This document shows, in pieces, positions 50,401-58,118 of a stretch of DNA of 64,000 nt. Both the position numbers and the translations under genes were made by a program. Source of the stretch: CAZJTL01 sp964548905 (lineage in GTDB: Bacteria > Cyanobacteriota > Cyanobacteriia > Cyanobacteriales > Xenococcaceae); the NCBI GenBank assembly GCA_964548905.1, contig CAZJTL010000003.1, forward strand, positions 1 through 64,000, given 5' to 3'. The notes under the pieces are model-generated. The model was not told the origin of the DNA. It did not search any database and worked only from the letters and a program-made list of their open reading frames with translations. Numbering within the stretch: position 1 is the stretch's first letter; the number at the start of each line of letters is the position of its first letter.

Positions 50401-52824
50401 TTATCTTTGCATATGTTGTTCCATCAACTCCTTCGCACGAGGACGATAAATTAAATAAAACAAGGCTTCGACATAGCGAAACAAATCTTCTCGGTTTTCT
50501 TTAGAGGTAAAATTCCAGAAACCGTAAATTCTTGCTAGCGAAAGTAATCGGGTGGTGTGAATTTTCCAGGTGTAAGTACTGTAAACTCGATCGATTCCTT
50601 TGCTGGAAATTTGCTGCCAATAATTGGGATCTGCATCGCATTTTTCGATAAAAGTAAGGATTTTTTGGGCTGTTTCTTGCAAATTAGTGGGATTGATGTA
50701 AAATCCATTCACTTTATCTTGGATAATTTCTAAAGGTCCACCAAATTGTGTACCAAAGGTAGGTAAACCAGAAATCATCGCTTCTAAAATTGTCAAACCA
50801 AAAGCTTCAAACAAAGCTGGTTGAACAAAAAATCCCTGGCGATCGGCAATGACTCGATAAATTTCTCCAGAATCGCTTTTCGGTAAACGCACACCCAACC
50901 AACGAATTTTGCCATGCAAATTATATTCGTTGATAATGTGGTACATTTTTTCGATTTCGTCTCTTTCTTCATTATCACCAGATTCAGCCGTGTGAATTTT
51001 TCCTGCAACTAGAATTAAATTGCAGTGTTCTTGCAATTCTTTAGAGCGACCGTAACATTCAGCCAAACCTGTCAGATTTTTAATGCGATCCAAACGCGCC
51101 ATTGAGAAGAGAGGACGTTTGTTAGGTTCATTTAGTATGCCATAAATTTGACTGGGATCTTCTGCGGTAAACAACAGTTCTTCAAGTTTTTCGGCTTTGC
51201 TTTGAATTCGATCCTCAGTACGGTTATAGGGGAAATAAACGCTTTCGTTTACACCTGGAGGAACAACATTAAATTTAGGAGAGAATAATTCAATACCTTT
51301 GACTACATGGAATAAGTCAGGCATAGTAAAACTGTCATAGGATTCATATTGACCAACGCTATCTGGTCTGCCAACAATTTCTTGATAGGTACTGCTGAGA
51401 ATGCAATTAGCTGCATTCATGGCAATTAGATCGGCAGTAAACTGAAGTGAAAAATGATAACTATTTTCTAGGTCGTACCAATAAAGATTACTGAATAAAT
51501 ACTTAGATTTTTCCAAGGCATGAGCAATATTAAACTGAGTGACTCCTAATCGTCGTGCCAGTAGGAATGCTACCAAATTACCATCAGAATAGTTACCGAT
51601 AATTAAATCTGGCTTACCTTTGAATTCAGTATAAAGTTCTTTTTCCGCGTCGATCCCATAGGTTTCTAGATAGGGCCAAATTTCAAAGCGAGAAATCCAA
51701 TTTTGGGTCATATTAGCATTGAATTCTCGGAACGGTACGCGCAAAATCCAAGCGTTATCAGTACCGTGTACCTTTTCTAGTCTTTCGTTGCAACGAGTAC
51801 CGTCACTATTGGGAATTAAGCGCGAGAGAATGATTACTTTTGGTTTAACCCCAAATCCATCCAAACCTGCTAGAGAAATATCCTCTTGCAATTGCTTTTC
51901 TAAACTTCTGGCTTGATCGAGAACGTATACGACTTGCCCACCTGTATCGGGACGACCTAACACACCTTCTTGTCCAAACCAACCATGCACCGAGACAAGT
52001 ACGATGCGGAAAATCATTGGCAAGCGAGACAGAAAAGCTTCGAGAATGTTAGCATCGGGAGAATCAATCAACTCGTCGAGAATTTCTAGAGATTGCTTGA
52101 CTCGACTGGCTGTATTGCCCCAACCTGGTTCAAAACCCATCTCCTGTAGTTTATAGCGAAATTCTTCGTAGGGAAGATCGTCGGGAAGTTTGCCAACAAA
52201 ATTTAAAGCGCCTTTAACTTCCTCTGAAAGCTGTTGCTGACTTTTAATGCGACCGTTAATCAGCAGAGTAATACCATTGTAACTGTGCAAACTGAGAAAG
52301 CTATACAGTGCTTCCAGCCATTGTTTTGAATCTTGAAACAATTTGCTAGAAAGATAGCGATTGAGATATTGCACCCCCTTGCCAATGTTTTTTGGATCGC
52401 GCAGGATTGGCGAATAATCGTAGAAGGGCGCAAAATCGATTTCAAACACATCTCCTTCTTCGGGATGAAAGCGATTGACAAAGCGATCGCGCACATCTAA
52501 TAATTGACCAACTGTTAGGGGTTCAACGGCTAAACTTTCCAAAAATAGGCGATAAGCCTCTTGTCTGGCTATTTTAGGGCGAATAATTAGACACAGGCTT
52601 TCGTTTTCAAAAAGGATTTCTTGAGTGTAGTAAACTAGTCTTCCCAGACGAGAAGATTGATAGAACTGTTCAGAGTTATCTTGTTTTTGACAAAACTCAT
52701 TATAAGTATTGATAATGTCGTTATGAAGTAGATATTGCTTTTCTAGGGCTTGTAGTTTCCCGATTAATTCGAGAAAATCACCTTTTTCGTCAGAATTAAT
52801 AACCGCGTCAATTAAATAAGACAT
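50401..52824 (-). CDS. susA: Sucrose synthase
   Basis: 807 residues, full length for the family. UDP/ADP-dependent reversible cleavage of sucrose. Residues ~1-270 form the N-terminal regulatory domain; the GT-B catalytic part starts with VSVHGWFGQEGVLGRPDTGGQVVYVLDQ and ends with the nucleotide-sugar-binding region ALFEAFGLTILEAMISGLPTFGTQFGGPLEII, including the E-x7-E type catalytic Glu pair. In cyanobacteria it feeds ADP- or UDP-glucose from sucrose, connected with glycogen synthesis or stress. ATG at 52824. A fructokinase elsewhere in the window would use the released fructose. Confidence 0.97.
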   Translation of the reverse strand: MSYLIDAVINSDEKGDFLELIGKLQALEKQYLLHNDIINTYNEFCQKQDNSEQFYQSSRLGRLVYYTQEILFENESLCLIIRPKIARQEAYRLFLESLAVEPLTVGQLLDVRDRFVNRFHPEEGDVFEIDFAPFYDYSPILRDPKNIGKGVQYLNRYLSSKLFQDSKQWLEALYSFLSLHSYNGITLLINGRIKSQQQLSEEVKGALNFVGKLPDDLPYEEFRYKLQEMGFEPGWGNTASRVKQSLEILDELIDSPDANILEAFLSRLPMIFRIVLVSVHGWFGQEGVLGRPDTGGQVVYVLDQARSLEKQLQEDISLAGLDGFGVKPKVIILSRLIPNSDGTRCNERLEKVHGTDNAWILRVPFREFNANMTQNWISRFEIWPYLETYGIDAEKELYTEFKGKPDLIIGNYSDGNLVAFLLARRLGVTQFNIAHALEKSKYLFSNLYWYDLENSYHFSLQFTADLIAMNAANCILSSTYQEIVGRPDSVGQYESYDSFTMPDLFHVVKGIELFSPKFNVVPPGVNESVYFPYNRTEDRIQSKAEKLEELLFTAEDPSQIYGILNEPNKRPLFSMARLDRIKNLTGLAECYGRSKELQEHCNLILVAGKIHTAESGDNEERDEIEKMYHIINEYNLHGKIRWLGVRLPKSDSGEIYRVIADRQGFFVQPALFEAFGLTILEAMISGLPTFGTQFGGPLEIIQDKVNGFYINPTNLQETAQKILTFIEKCDADPNYWQQISSKGIDRVYSTYTWKIHTTRLLSLARIYGFWNFTSKENREDLFRYVEALFYLIYRPRAKELMEQHMQR

Positions 52825-52964
52825 TCAATTCCTCTGCTAGTAGTTTCCTTAAACTCTACACTCACATGCTGATGATAAGCACTAGCCACATTGTATTGAA
52901 TTGGATACGCTATATCTAGATTTTGCTTGGTTTATCTTTATTTATGGCGATCGAGTTAAAGGGA

Positions 52965-53042
52965 TTAGGGTTTAGGGAGCAGAGGAGACGGGGAGCAGAG
53001 ATGCTTCAGAAGCAGAGAAGCAGAGGGACAGAGGGGCAGAGG
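52965..53042. repeat. GGGATTAG/GGGAGCAGAG heptad-like repeats
   Basis: GGGATTAGGGTTTAGG followed by AGAGGAGACGGGGAGCAG and AGCAGAGA/AGCAGAGG units. Intergenic, upstream of susA and downstream of the methyltransferase. Confidence 0.7.
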
Positions 53043-53048
53043 AAGCCC

Positions 53049-53651
53049 CTATTTTCTAAAAATTGTCAGAGCGATCGATCCTAGTAAATAATGATGACCC
53101 AGACATTCTAAACCAGCATTTCTACCTAATTCTTCTCTTTGCTCAAAACTATAAAAGCTAATGGGAACAAATGATTTGAGCTTAGGACTAAAAATATCTC
53201 CACCAAGATAATCTATTAAATGATAGCGCCCTTCTTTATTTAATACTCTACTTACTTCCGAAACGACTTGTTGCGGATTTGGATAATGGAGAAAACTAAT
53301 GCTATTGAAAACTGCATCGAATTGATTTTCAGCAAAGGGTAGCGCTTCAGCATTACCACGGATAAAAATTAATCGATCGTGATGTTGATTGGTTTGTCTT
53401 GCCTGACGTAGCATTATGGATGATAAATCTAAACCAGTACCCTTGAGGTGAGGAAACTTAGCTGCTAGACGATTTAAAAGACGACCAGTACCACAACCGA
53501 GATCTAAGACATTAGCTGTTTCTGGTAACTCTAAATATTCTAAAAGTCTTTTGTGCAGGGCTTGATAAAAAATGGTGGTGAACAGAAAATCGTAGTTAGG
53601 TGCCCAGCGATCGAAGATTTTTTCTTTCTGCTTGTAGATTTGTTCGCTCAT
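53049..53651 (-). CDS. Class I SAM-dependent methyltransferase
   Basis: 200 residues. Motif I VLDLGCGTGRLLNRLA, motif II-like GTGLDLSSIMLRQARQ and NAEALPFAENQFDAVFNSISFLHYP define the UbiE/methyltransferase-11 class. N-terminal ERxxxxx helix (YKQKEKIFDRWAPNYDFLF) is also typical. Substrate unknown. Its ATG overlaps the stop of the EamA gene by 4 bp, so the two are translationally coupled. Confidence 0.93.
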   Translation of the reverse strand: MSEQIYKQKEKIFDRWAPNYDFLFTTIFYQALHKRLLEYLELPETANVLDLGCGTGRLLNRLAAKFPHLKGTGLDLSSIMLRQARQTNQHHDRLIFIRGNAEALPFAENQFDAVFNSISFLHYPNPQQVVSEVSRVLNKEGRYHLIDYLGGDIFSPKLKSFVPISFYSFEQREELGRNAGLECLGHHYLLGSIALTIFRK

Positions 53652-54556
53652 TGGTTGTTTCCACCAAAGCTAAATAATATTTCTATTCCTATTATGGCGA
53701 TCGATACACCTAAAATTGTTCTTAAACTGATGCGATCGCCCAGCATAGCAGCAAGCGGTAAAACGAATAAAGGACTGGTAGAAGAAAGGGTTTGGGCAAT
53801 GCCAGCAGGGGCATATTTGAGGGAAACCTGTTGCAATAAAATGCCTAAATAAGTACTAGCAAAAGCGGTGAGGAGTATGGCAGCTACTGCTTTTCTAGTC
53901 CAAATCACTTTGGAAAATAATTGGAGAGTGCGATCGGAAAATAGGAGAATCAATACCGCGATCGCCACTCCTGCGAACAAGCGCCATAAAGTACTCCACA
54001 GAGGACTGATACTAGATAATGTCAAAGCACTCCTCGATAAAACTGCCCCAATTGCTTGAGTAAGCGCAGCTAAAACAGCCCAGAAAATTCCTTTATTTCG
54101 ATTTTGTATTTCGATCGCCGAATCTGCATTTCTTTCTGTAATTACCCAAGCAATCCCCAAAATTGTCAGCAGAATACCGCACCAAGAAAAGGCTGATAAT
54201 TTTTCATCTAAAAAGATTAAAGCCAACAACGCTGAGATTGGTGGCGCTAAAGTTTCGATTAATAAGGTTAGTCTTGCACCTACATAATTAAGGGCAGAAA
54301 AATAAGCAGTATCTCCCAAACCAATACCAATAGCACCACTCAGAAGTAATAGCTGGACAGAAACAGGATCGAGATTAGGAATGCCTTGGCGACTGACAAT
54401 CAGATGCACAAAAATAAACGCGATCGCAATGATTCCTTTAGCGATATTTAATTGCAGTGGCTGGATTCTCTGTCCCAGAGTAGTGTAAACGACTGACGAA
54501 GCTGCCCATAAACAGGCAGCAGCTAACGCTGCCAATTCGCCTCTATAATTTTCCAC
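53648..54556 (-). CDS. EamA/DMT-family transporter
   Basis: 302 residues with ten hydrophobic segments arranged as two EamA repeats: residues ~1-145 and ~155-300. Signature AALAAACLWAASSVVYT in the first and GIFWAVLAALTQAIGAVLSR in the second. Such transporters export amino acids or metabolites. It overlaps the methyltransferase by 4 bp (ATGA-type). ATG at 54556. Confidence 0.93.
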   Translation of the reverse strand: MENYRGELAALAAACLWAASSVVYTTLGQRIQPLQLNIAKGIIAIAFIFVHLIVSRQGIPNLDPVSVQLLLLSGAIGIGLGDTAYFSALNYVGARLTLLIETLAPPISALLALIFLDEKLSAFSWCGILLTILGIAWVITERNADSAIEIQNRNKGIFWAVLAALTQAIGAVLSRSALTLSSISPLWSTLWRLFAGVAIAVLILLFSDRTLQLFSKVIWTRKAVAAILLTAFASTYLGILLQQVSLKYAPAGIAQTLSSTSPLFVLPLAAMLGDRISLRTILGVSIAIIGIEILFSFGGNNQ

Positions 54557-54776
54557 AGCAATTAAAATCTTAGCACTAAGGGATATTCTAGCTTAACCAG
54601 GACTTACGCAGAGGCGCTATGGATAGGGTGAGCAGTGCATCGACTGACTATTTATTCCTGACTTCTGATTTCTTGTACTAGTCACCTGTCCCTTTTAAGA
54701 AAATTTCCTAGTCGATCTAAGTCGATTCGATCTCGGTCAGTTATAATGATTATTCGGAAATGCTAACCTAAACAAA

Positions 54777-54883
54777 TAAGTGATTGCACTTTCATTAAAT
54801 TCACAGGTGGAGGAAGGCAAAAGGCAAGAGGCAAGAGGCAAAAGCAAAAGTGAAATGTGTAATTAATTTTGTTTAAGTACTTA
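54777..54883. repeat. Dispersed hairpin repeat, copy E (full length)
   Basis: Left end TAAGTGATTGCACTTTCATT; right end, on the opposite strand, TAAGTACTTAAACAAAATT. AGGCAAG/AGGCAAA heptads lie between. It ends 25 bp upstream of tRNA-Thr. Confidence 0.75.
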
Positions 54884-54907
54884 GTTTAGTAATGCATTCG
54901 CTATTTT

Positions 54908-54979
54908 GCCGCCTTAGCTCAGTGGTAGAGCTATCCATTCGTAATGGATCGGTCGTCGGTTCAAATCCGACAGGCGGCT
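54908..54979 (+). tRNA. trnT: tRNA-Thr (CGT anticodon)
   Basis: 72-nt cloverleaf. Acceptor GCCGCCT pairs with AGGCGGC; D arm GCTC/GAGC; anticodon stem ATCCA/TGGAT, loop TTCGTAA gives anticodon CGT, reading ACG codons; T arm GTCGG/CCGAC with loop TTCAAAT. Discriminator T. CCA not encoded. A dispersed repeat lies upstream and an IS605-type remnant just downstream. Confidence 0.96.
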
Positions 54980-54994
54980 TTTTTCATCGAAATT

Positions 54995-55079
54995 CTTGGC
55001 AGGATACCTGTACTCCTCCACTGGATTGGTGCAGGGCGTGGCGTTTAAACATCTGAGGAAACCCCAGATGACAGCCCAA
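54995..55079. mobile_element. Solo IS605-type end related to the one at 38673
   Basis: TTGGCAGGATACCT (54995-) and the downstream CACTGGATTGGTGCAGG block closely match, on the complement, the left-end hairpin at 38673-38726; the terminal GAATGCC (55073-55079) matches its far arm. Between them is a different stem (CATCTG...CAGATG). No transposase. It sits between tRNA-Thr and an orphan permease. Confidence 0.65.
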
Positions 55080-55093
55080 AAGGAATGCCTTCT

Positions 55094-55891
55094 CTAACTC
55101 GCGCTCTCATGCCAGTTACTTAACAATAATTCTGAGATAATAGTTAAAGCTATAAAAATAATTACTCCCGAAATAGTTGTCAGAAATAAGGCTGCAAACA
55201 TACGAGGTATTTGCAAGTTATAACTGGACATCAAAATTTGATAGGCAATCCCCGATCGCGCTCCACCAGTACCAGCCACAAATTCAGCCACCACTGCACC
55301 AATTAAGGCTAAACCGCCGCTAATTCTCAAACCACTGAGGAAATAAGGCAAAGCTGAAGGTAAACGCAGATAAATCAAGGTTTGCCAGCGAGAAGCTTTA
55401 TATAGTTGAAAAAGATTGCTGAGATTTTTCTCAACGCTGTTTAAGCCTACTGTAGTGTTAGAAACAATCGGAAAAAAAGCAACAATCCAAGCACAGACAA
55501 CTAGTGCAGCAAAGGTATTATTTCTCAACCAGATAATGATTAGAGGGGCGATCGCGACAATTGGGGTTGTTTGCAAAATCACGGCGTAGGGAAAGAAACT
55601 TCGCTCAATCCACTTACTTTGCGTAAACAAAATAGCAATAATTAACCCTGAAATAGTTGCAGCAATAAAAGCTACTAAAGTAATTTGTAAAGTAATCAGT
55701 AAAGAAGGAAAAAGCTGATTCCAATCTTTAATTAGAGTTTGCAAGACTAAGGATGGACTGGGAAGCAAATAGGGAGGTATTCCCATTAACTTGACTGAAA
55801 TTTCCCAAATTAGCAAAAATAAAACTCCTACTACCAGAGGAGCAATAAGATCGACAGAAACAAATTTTTTTAGCTCGACAAGATTCACCAC
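55094..55891 (-). CDS. ABC transporter permease (SsuC/TauC type), orphan
   Basis: 265 residues, about six hydrophobic segments, with the permease cytoplasmic (EAA-type) loop WQTLIYLRLPSALPYFLSGLRISGGLALIG. This matches nitrate/sulfonate/taurine-type permeases. No ATPase or binding protein adjoins it, so its partners must be elsewhere or lost. It starts 1 bp after the stop of the ArsR gene, probably a two-gene operon. Its 3' side abuts the IS605-type remnant. Confidence 0.9.
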   Translation of the reverse strand: MVNLVELKKFVSVDLIAPLVVGVLFLLIWEISVKLMGIPPYLLPSPSLVLQTLIKDWNQLFPSLLITLQITLVAFIAATISGLIIAILFTQSKWIERSFFPYAVILQTTPIVAIAPLIIIWLRNNTFAALVVCAWIVAFFPIVSNTTVGLNSVEKNLSNLFQLYKASRWQTLIYLRLPSALPYFLSGLRISGGLALIGAVVAEFVAGTGGARSGIAYQILMSSYNLQIPRMFAALFLTTISGVIIFIALTIISELLLSNWHESAS

Positions 55892-55892
55892 T

Positions 55893-56222
55893 CTAAGAAA
55901 AAAACTCTCTCAACACCGCTAATTTATCTGGTTGAATTTTATAGTAAATCCATGTTCCTCGTCGCTCTTTTGCTAATAAACCTAATTCGTACATAACTTT
56001 GAGATGGTGGCTCACGGTTGGTTGTGATAATCCTAGTGGTTTGGCTAATTCACAGGCACATACTTCTTGATTTGGCTGTGCGGCGATCGTACTTAGCATT
56101 TGTAAACGTACTGGCTCGCCTAAGACTCGAAACATACAAGCTAAATTAGTTGCTTCTTCATTAGTAAGACCACCAGCGAGTAAAGGAGAACAAAAGTTAT
56201 TTGAAGATTGAGATTTTTTCAT
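55893..56222 (-). CDS. ArsR/SmtB-family repressor
   Basis: About 109 residues. Winged helix with EVCACELAKPLGLSQPTVSHHLKVMYELGLLAKERRGTWIYY. The Cys-x-Cys in VCACEL is the position used to bind arsenite or other metals in ArsR. Start chosen at ATG 56222 (MKKSQSS), because the longer frame's ATG at 56252 falls inside the operator palindrome. Operators lie at 56244-56261 and 56275-56296. It is followed 1 bp later by a permease, so metal- or oxyanion-controlled transport is plausible. Confidence 0.88.
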   Translation of the reverse strand: MKKSQSSNNFCSPLLAGGLTNEEATNLACMFRVLGEPVRLQMLSTIAAQPNQEVCACELAKPLGLSQPTVSHHLKVMYELGLLAKERRGTWIYYKIQPDKLAVLREFFS

Positions 56223-56243
56223 ATCACCACATACTGACATACA

Positions 56244-56261
56244 TATTGACATTCATCAATA
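56244..56261. promoter_or_regulatory. ArsR-type operator 1
   Basis: Perfect inverted repeat TATTGA-6-TCAATA directly upstream of the ArsR coding region. Confidence 0.55.
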
Positions 56262-56274
56262 TCTTTGTAAAAAT

Positions 56275-56296
56275 ATCAATATATTCAAATATCGAT
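56275..56296. promoter_or_regulatory. ArsR-type operator 2
   Basis: Imperfect inverted repeat ATCAATAT-6-ATATCGAT (one mismatch), 13 bp from operator 1. The two sites lie between the repressor and the rightward small ORF at 56324. Confidence 0.5.
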
Positions 56297-56323
56297 GAAG
56301 ATAAATATAGGTGGTCGTCAATT

Positions 56324-56461
56324 ATGTGTCGCCTCCAACTAGCTAATAAACTTAATAATTTAAACACCGATTTTAAATTTTACTCGACTCCCGAGCGATT
56401 CAACCATCTGAAAGTTGAGGTAGAGTCAGTCAAGAAAGTTGCACAAGTAAGCGATCGCTAA
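56324..56461 (+). CDS. Small ORF divergent from arsR, doubtful
   Basis: 45 residues starting MCRLQLANKLNN. It is in the position of a divergently regulated gene beside two ArsR operators. There is no clear ribosome site and no known family, so it may not be real. Confidence 0.25.
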   Translation: MCRLQLANKLNNLNTDFKFYSTPERFNHLKVEVESVKKVAQVSDR

Positions 56462-56657
56462 ATCAAAGCAAGCTTGAGAATAGAATCGGTAAGTAACATA
56501 ACATCTCGAACACACTCATCTCCAAATTTTTGTCATTAGCAATTAATCACACACCTCAACTTGTTCGAGCCGATTCGAGCGAAACTCACAAATCAATAGC
56601 GATCGCGATCGTATAGTTCAGCCGTTGCTTTTTTAATCATAGAAATTAGAACTCTAA

Positions 56658-56996
56658 ATGAAAGTATTTAATCTAAAAATGTTAGCTAAAGGTTTCCTCG
56701 GAGGCTCTATTACAGGGTTAGCTGTCGGTATCGGTATAACCCTAGTTATGCCTGACAAAGAACATTACACAAGTTTTACATTTGAACAAAATGTAGCTCT
56801 TTCAGACAATATACAACCATCAACTAAATTTCAGCTTGGCAATCAGACATTCACCGCCTACGCTATAGACGATGCTAAACTAGCAAGAACTCTAGCAGTC
56901 AAAGAAGCGATGATCGCCAGCCTGAAAGAAATAGATGCCAAAGCGATCGCTAAAACTCAATTTGACAACCCTGGGAAGGTAGTGAAAGTTGAGTAG
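56658..56996 (+). CDS. Small membrane-anchored protein, unknown
   Basis: 112 residues. A Gly-rich hydrophobic N-terminus (MLAKGFLGGSITGLAVGIGITLVMP) is a single membrane anchor or uncleaved signal with a small-residue (glycine-zipper) pattern. The rest is soluble, with no recognised motif, and probably faces the periplasm or lumen. ATG at 56658. Confidence 0.6.
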   Translation: MKVFNLKMLAKGFLGGSITGLAVGIGITLVMPDKEHYTSFTFEQNVALSDNIQPSTKFQLGNQTFTAYAIDDAKLARTLAVKEAMIASLKEIDAKAIAKTQFDNPGKVVKVE

Positions 56997-57000
56997 ATTA

Positions 57001-57048
57001 GGGGTTAGGGATTAGGGATTAGGGTTTAGGGTTTAGGGAGCAGGGATA
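57001..57048. repeat. GGGATTA/GGGTTTA heptad repeats
   Basis: About five heptads of GGGGTTA, GGGATTA and GGGTTTA, then GGGAGCA. Intergenic. Confidence 0.8.
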
Positions 57049-57152
57049 GTACCCTGCTCGCTTGTTTTGCTGATAACTGATAACCTGAAATGCTGCTCAT
57101 CAGCTCCAATAGTGTTTATAATGCCAAGTAAGACTCGATAAACTAGCTGGCA

Positions 57153-57755
57153 ATGACTGGATCGATGCCCTACACGACTGAAGAGCTAATCGACATTCTC
57201 GATCGCGAACTGAGAGCCAATTGGAGAGGAGAAAGAGTTCTTCTGTCCTGTGCCGACCGCATCGACCTGCCAATTATGGCTAAAGCCTTGGATATGAATA
57301 AGGTGGGAAAAGTTTTTGCTTATCGGGATTTTCGCCACCAAGTTCATGAGTATCAGAAGCAGCACCAAGTTTCAGGTATTATTTGGCGATCGGTATCTTT
57401 TGACAATGTATCGCTCAGTTTTCCTGAAGTTCATAATCAATTAATTGCAATTCCAGGTGACAAAGATATCTTAATTGCTGCCAAAGAATCTGTCTTGAGT
57501 TTTTGGCGTGAAGTCACTACTAAAATGAATTTCTGGTTAGCTGAAAGTACTCCTCAACCAATTAATCTTGCTTACGTAGAAAAACTTGCTCATGATTCTG
57601 AATGGGCTGAGATCGATCCTGCTTTGAATGAAGTCTATTTGGGTTTGTGTTGGGGAAATCCTCAAGATTATCGCTATTTATGGGCAAAACCTAAATCTGG
57701 TTGTCATCGAATTATTGCTTCTCATAATGAGCCTAGTAAAGTTAAGATTCATTAG
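57153..57755 (+). CDS. Conserved-looking soluble protein, unknown
   Basis: 200 residues, start ATG 57153 (an internal ATG at 57165 is also possible). Composition is that of an ordinary cytoplasmic protein: YTTEELIDILDRELRANWRGERVLLSC, a central RDFRHQVHEYQKQH, and LNEVYLGLCWGNPQDYRYLW. No motif I can name and no membrane segment. It stands alone between heptad-repeat gaps; codon use looks native. Confidence 0.65.
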   Translation: MTGSMPYTTEELIDILDRELRANWRGERVLLSCADRIDLPIMAKALDMNKVGKVFAYRDFRHQVHEYQKQHQVSGIIWRSVSFDNVSLSFPEVHNQLIAIPGDKDILIAAKESVLSFWREVTTKMNFWLAESTPQPINLAYVEKLAHDSEWAEIDPALNEVYLGLCWGNPQDYRYLWAKPKSGCHRIIASHNEPSKVKIH

Positions 57756-57832
57756 GGCAAGAAGGCAGAAGGCAGAAGGCAGAAGGCACAAAGGAAAAAC
57801 TCTATTTGTTGATGATTGCGATCGCTCTAAGA

Positions 57833-57946
57833 TTATGAATATTCAGATTCAATAGTCTCCCAAATCAATCGATTGGCAATTTCTGAAGCGCGATCGGGTA
57901 CAATCGCGTCTAAAACAAGTTTAATTCTGTTTTCAAAGTCTTTCAT
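57833..57946 (-). CDS. Short ORF, probable gene fragment
   Basis: 37 residues (MKDFENRIKLVLDAI, ending IWETIESEYS). Just upstream another frame reads MKLSPVLELAPFTYSDRASQ and stops across its ATG, so this may be two overlapping small genes or one frameshifted remnant. No family recognised. It fills part of the 57756-58118 gap, which also holds AGAAGGC heptads at about 57763-57787. Confidence 0.25.
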   Translation of the reverse strand: MKDFENRIKLVLDAIVPDRASEIANRLIWETIESEYS

Positions 57947-58118
57947 TACCTGTTTGGCTAGCTCGATCGCTATAAGTAAAAGGTGCTAATTCTAAGACAG
58001 GAGATAGTTTCATATTTGGCGATAAAATTAAGCGTCGGTAGTTAACGAAAATTCAGATTGTTTAAGAAGATTTGCCTTCAAAATAGTCATAAGTAAGATA
58101 AAACGAAAAACTAGAACT

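Noticed and set aside
55094..55891. Complete ABC transporter operon
   Set aside because: Only the permease is present; no ATPase or binding protein occurs within the window near it.
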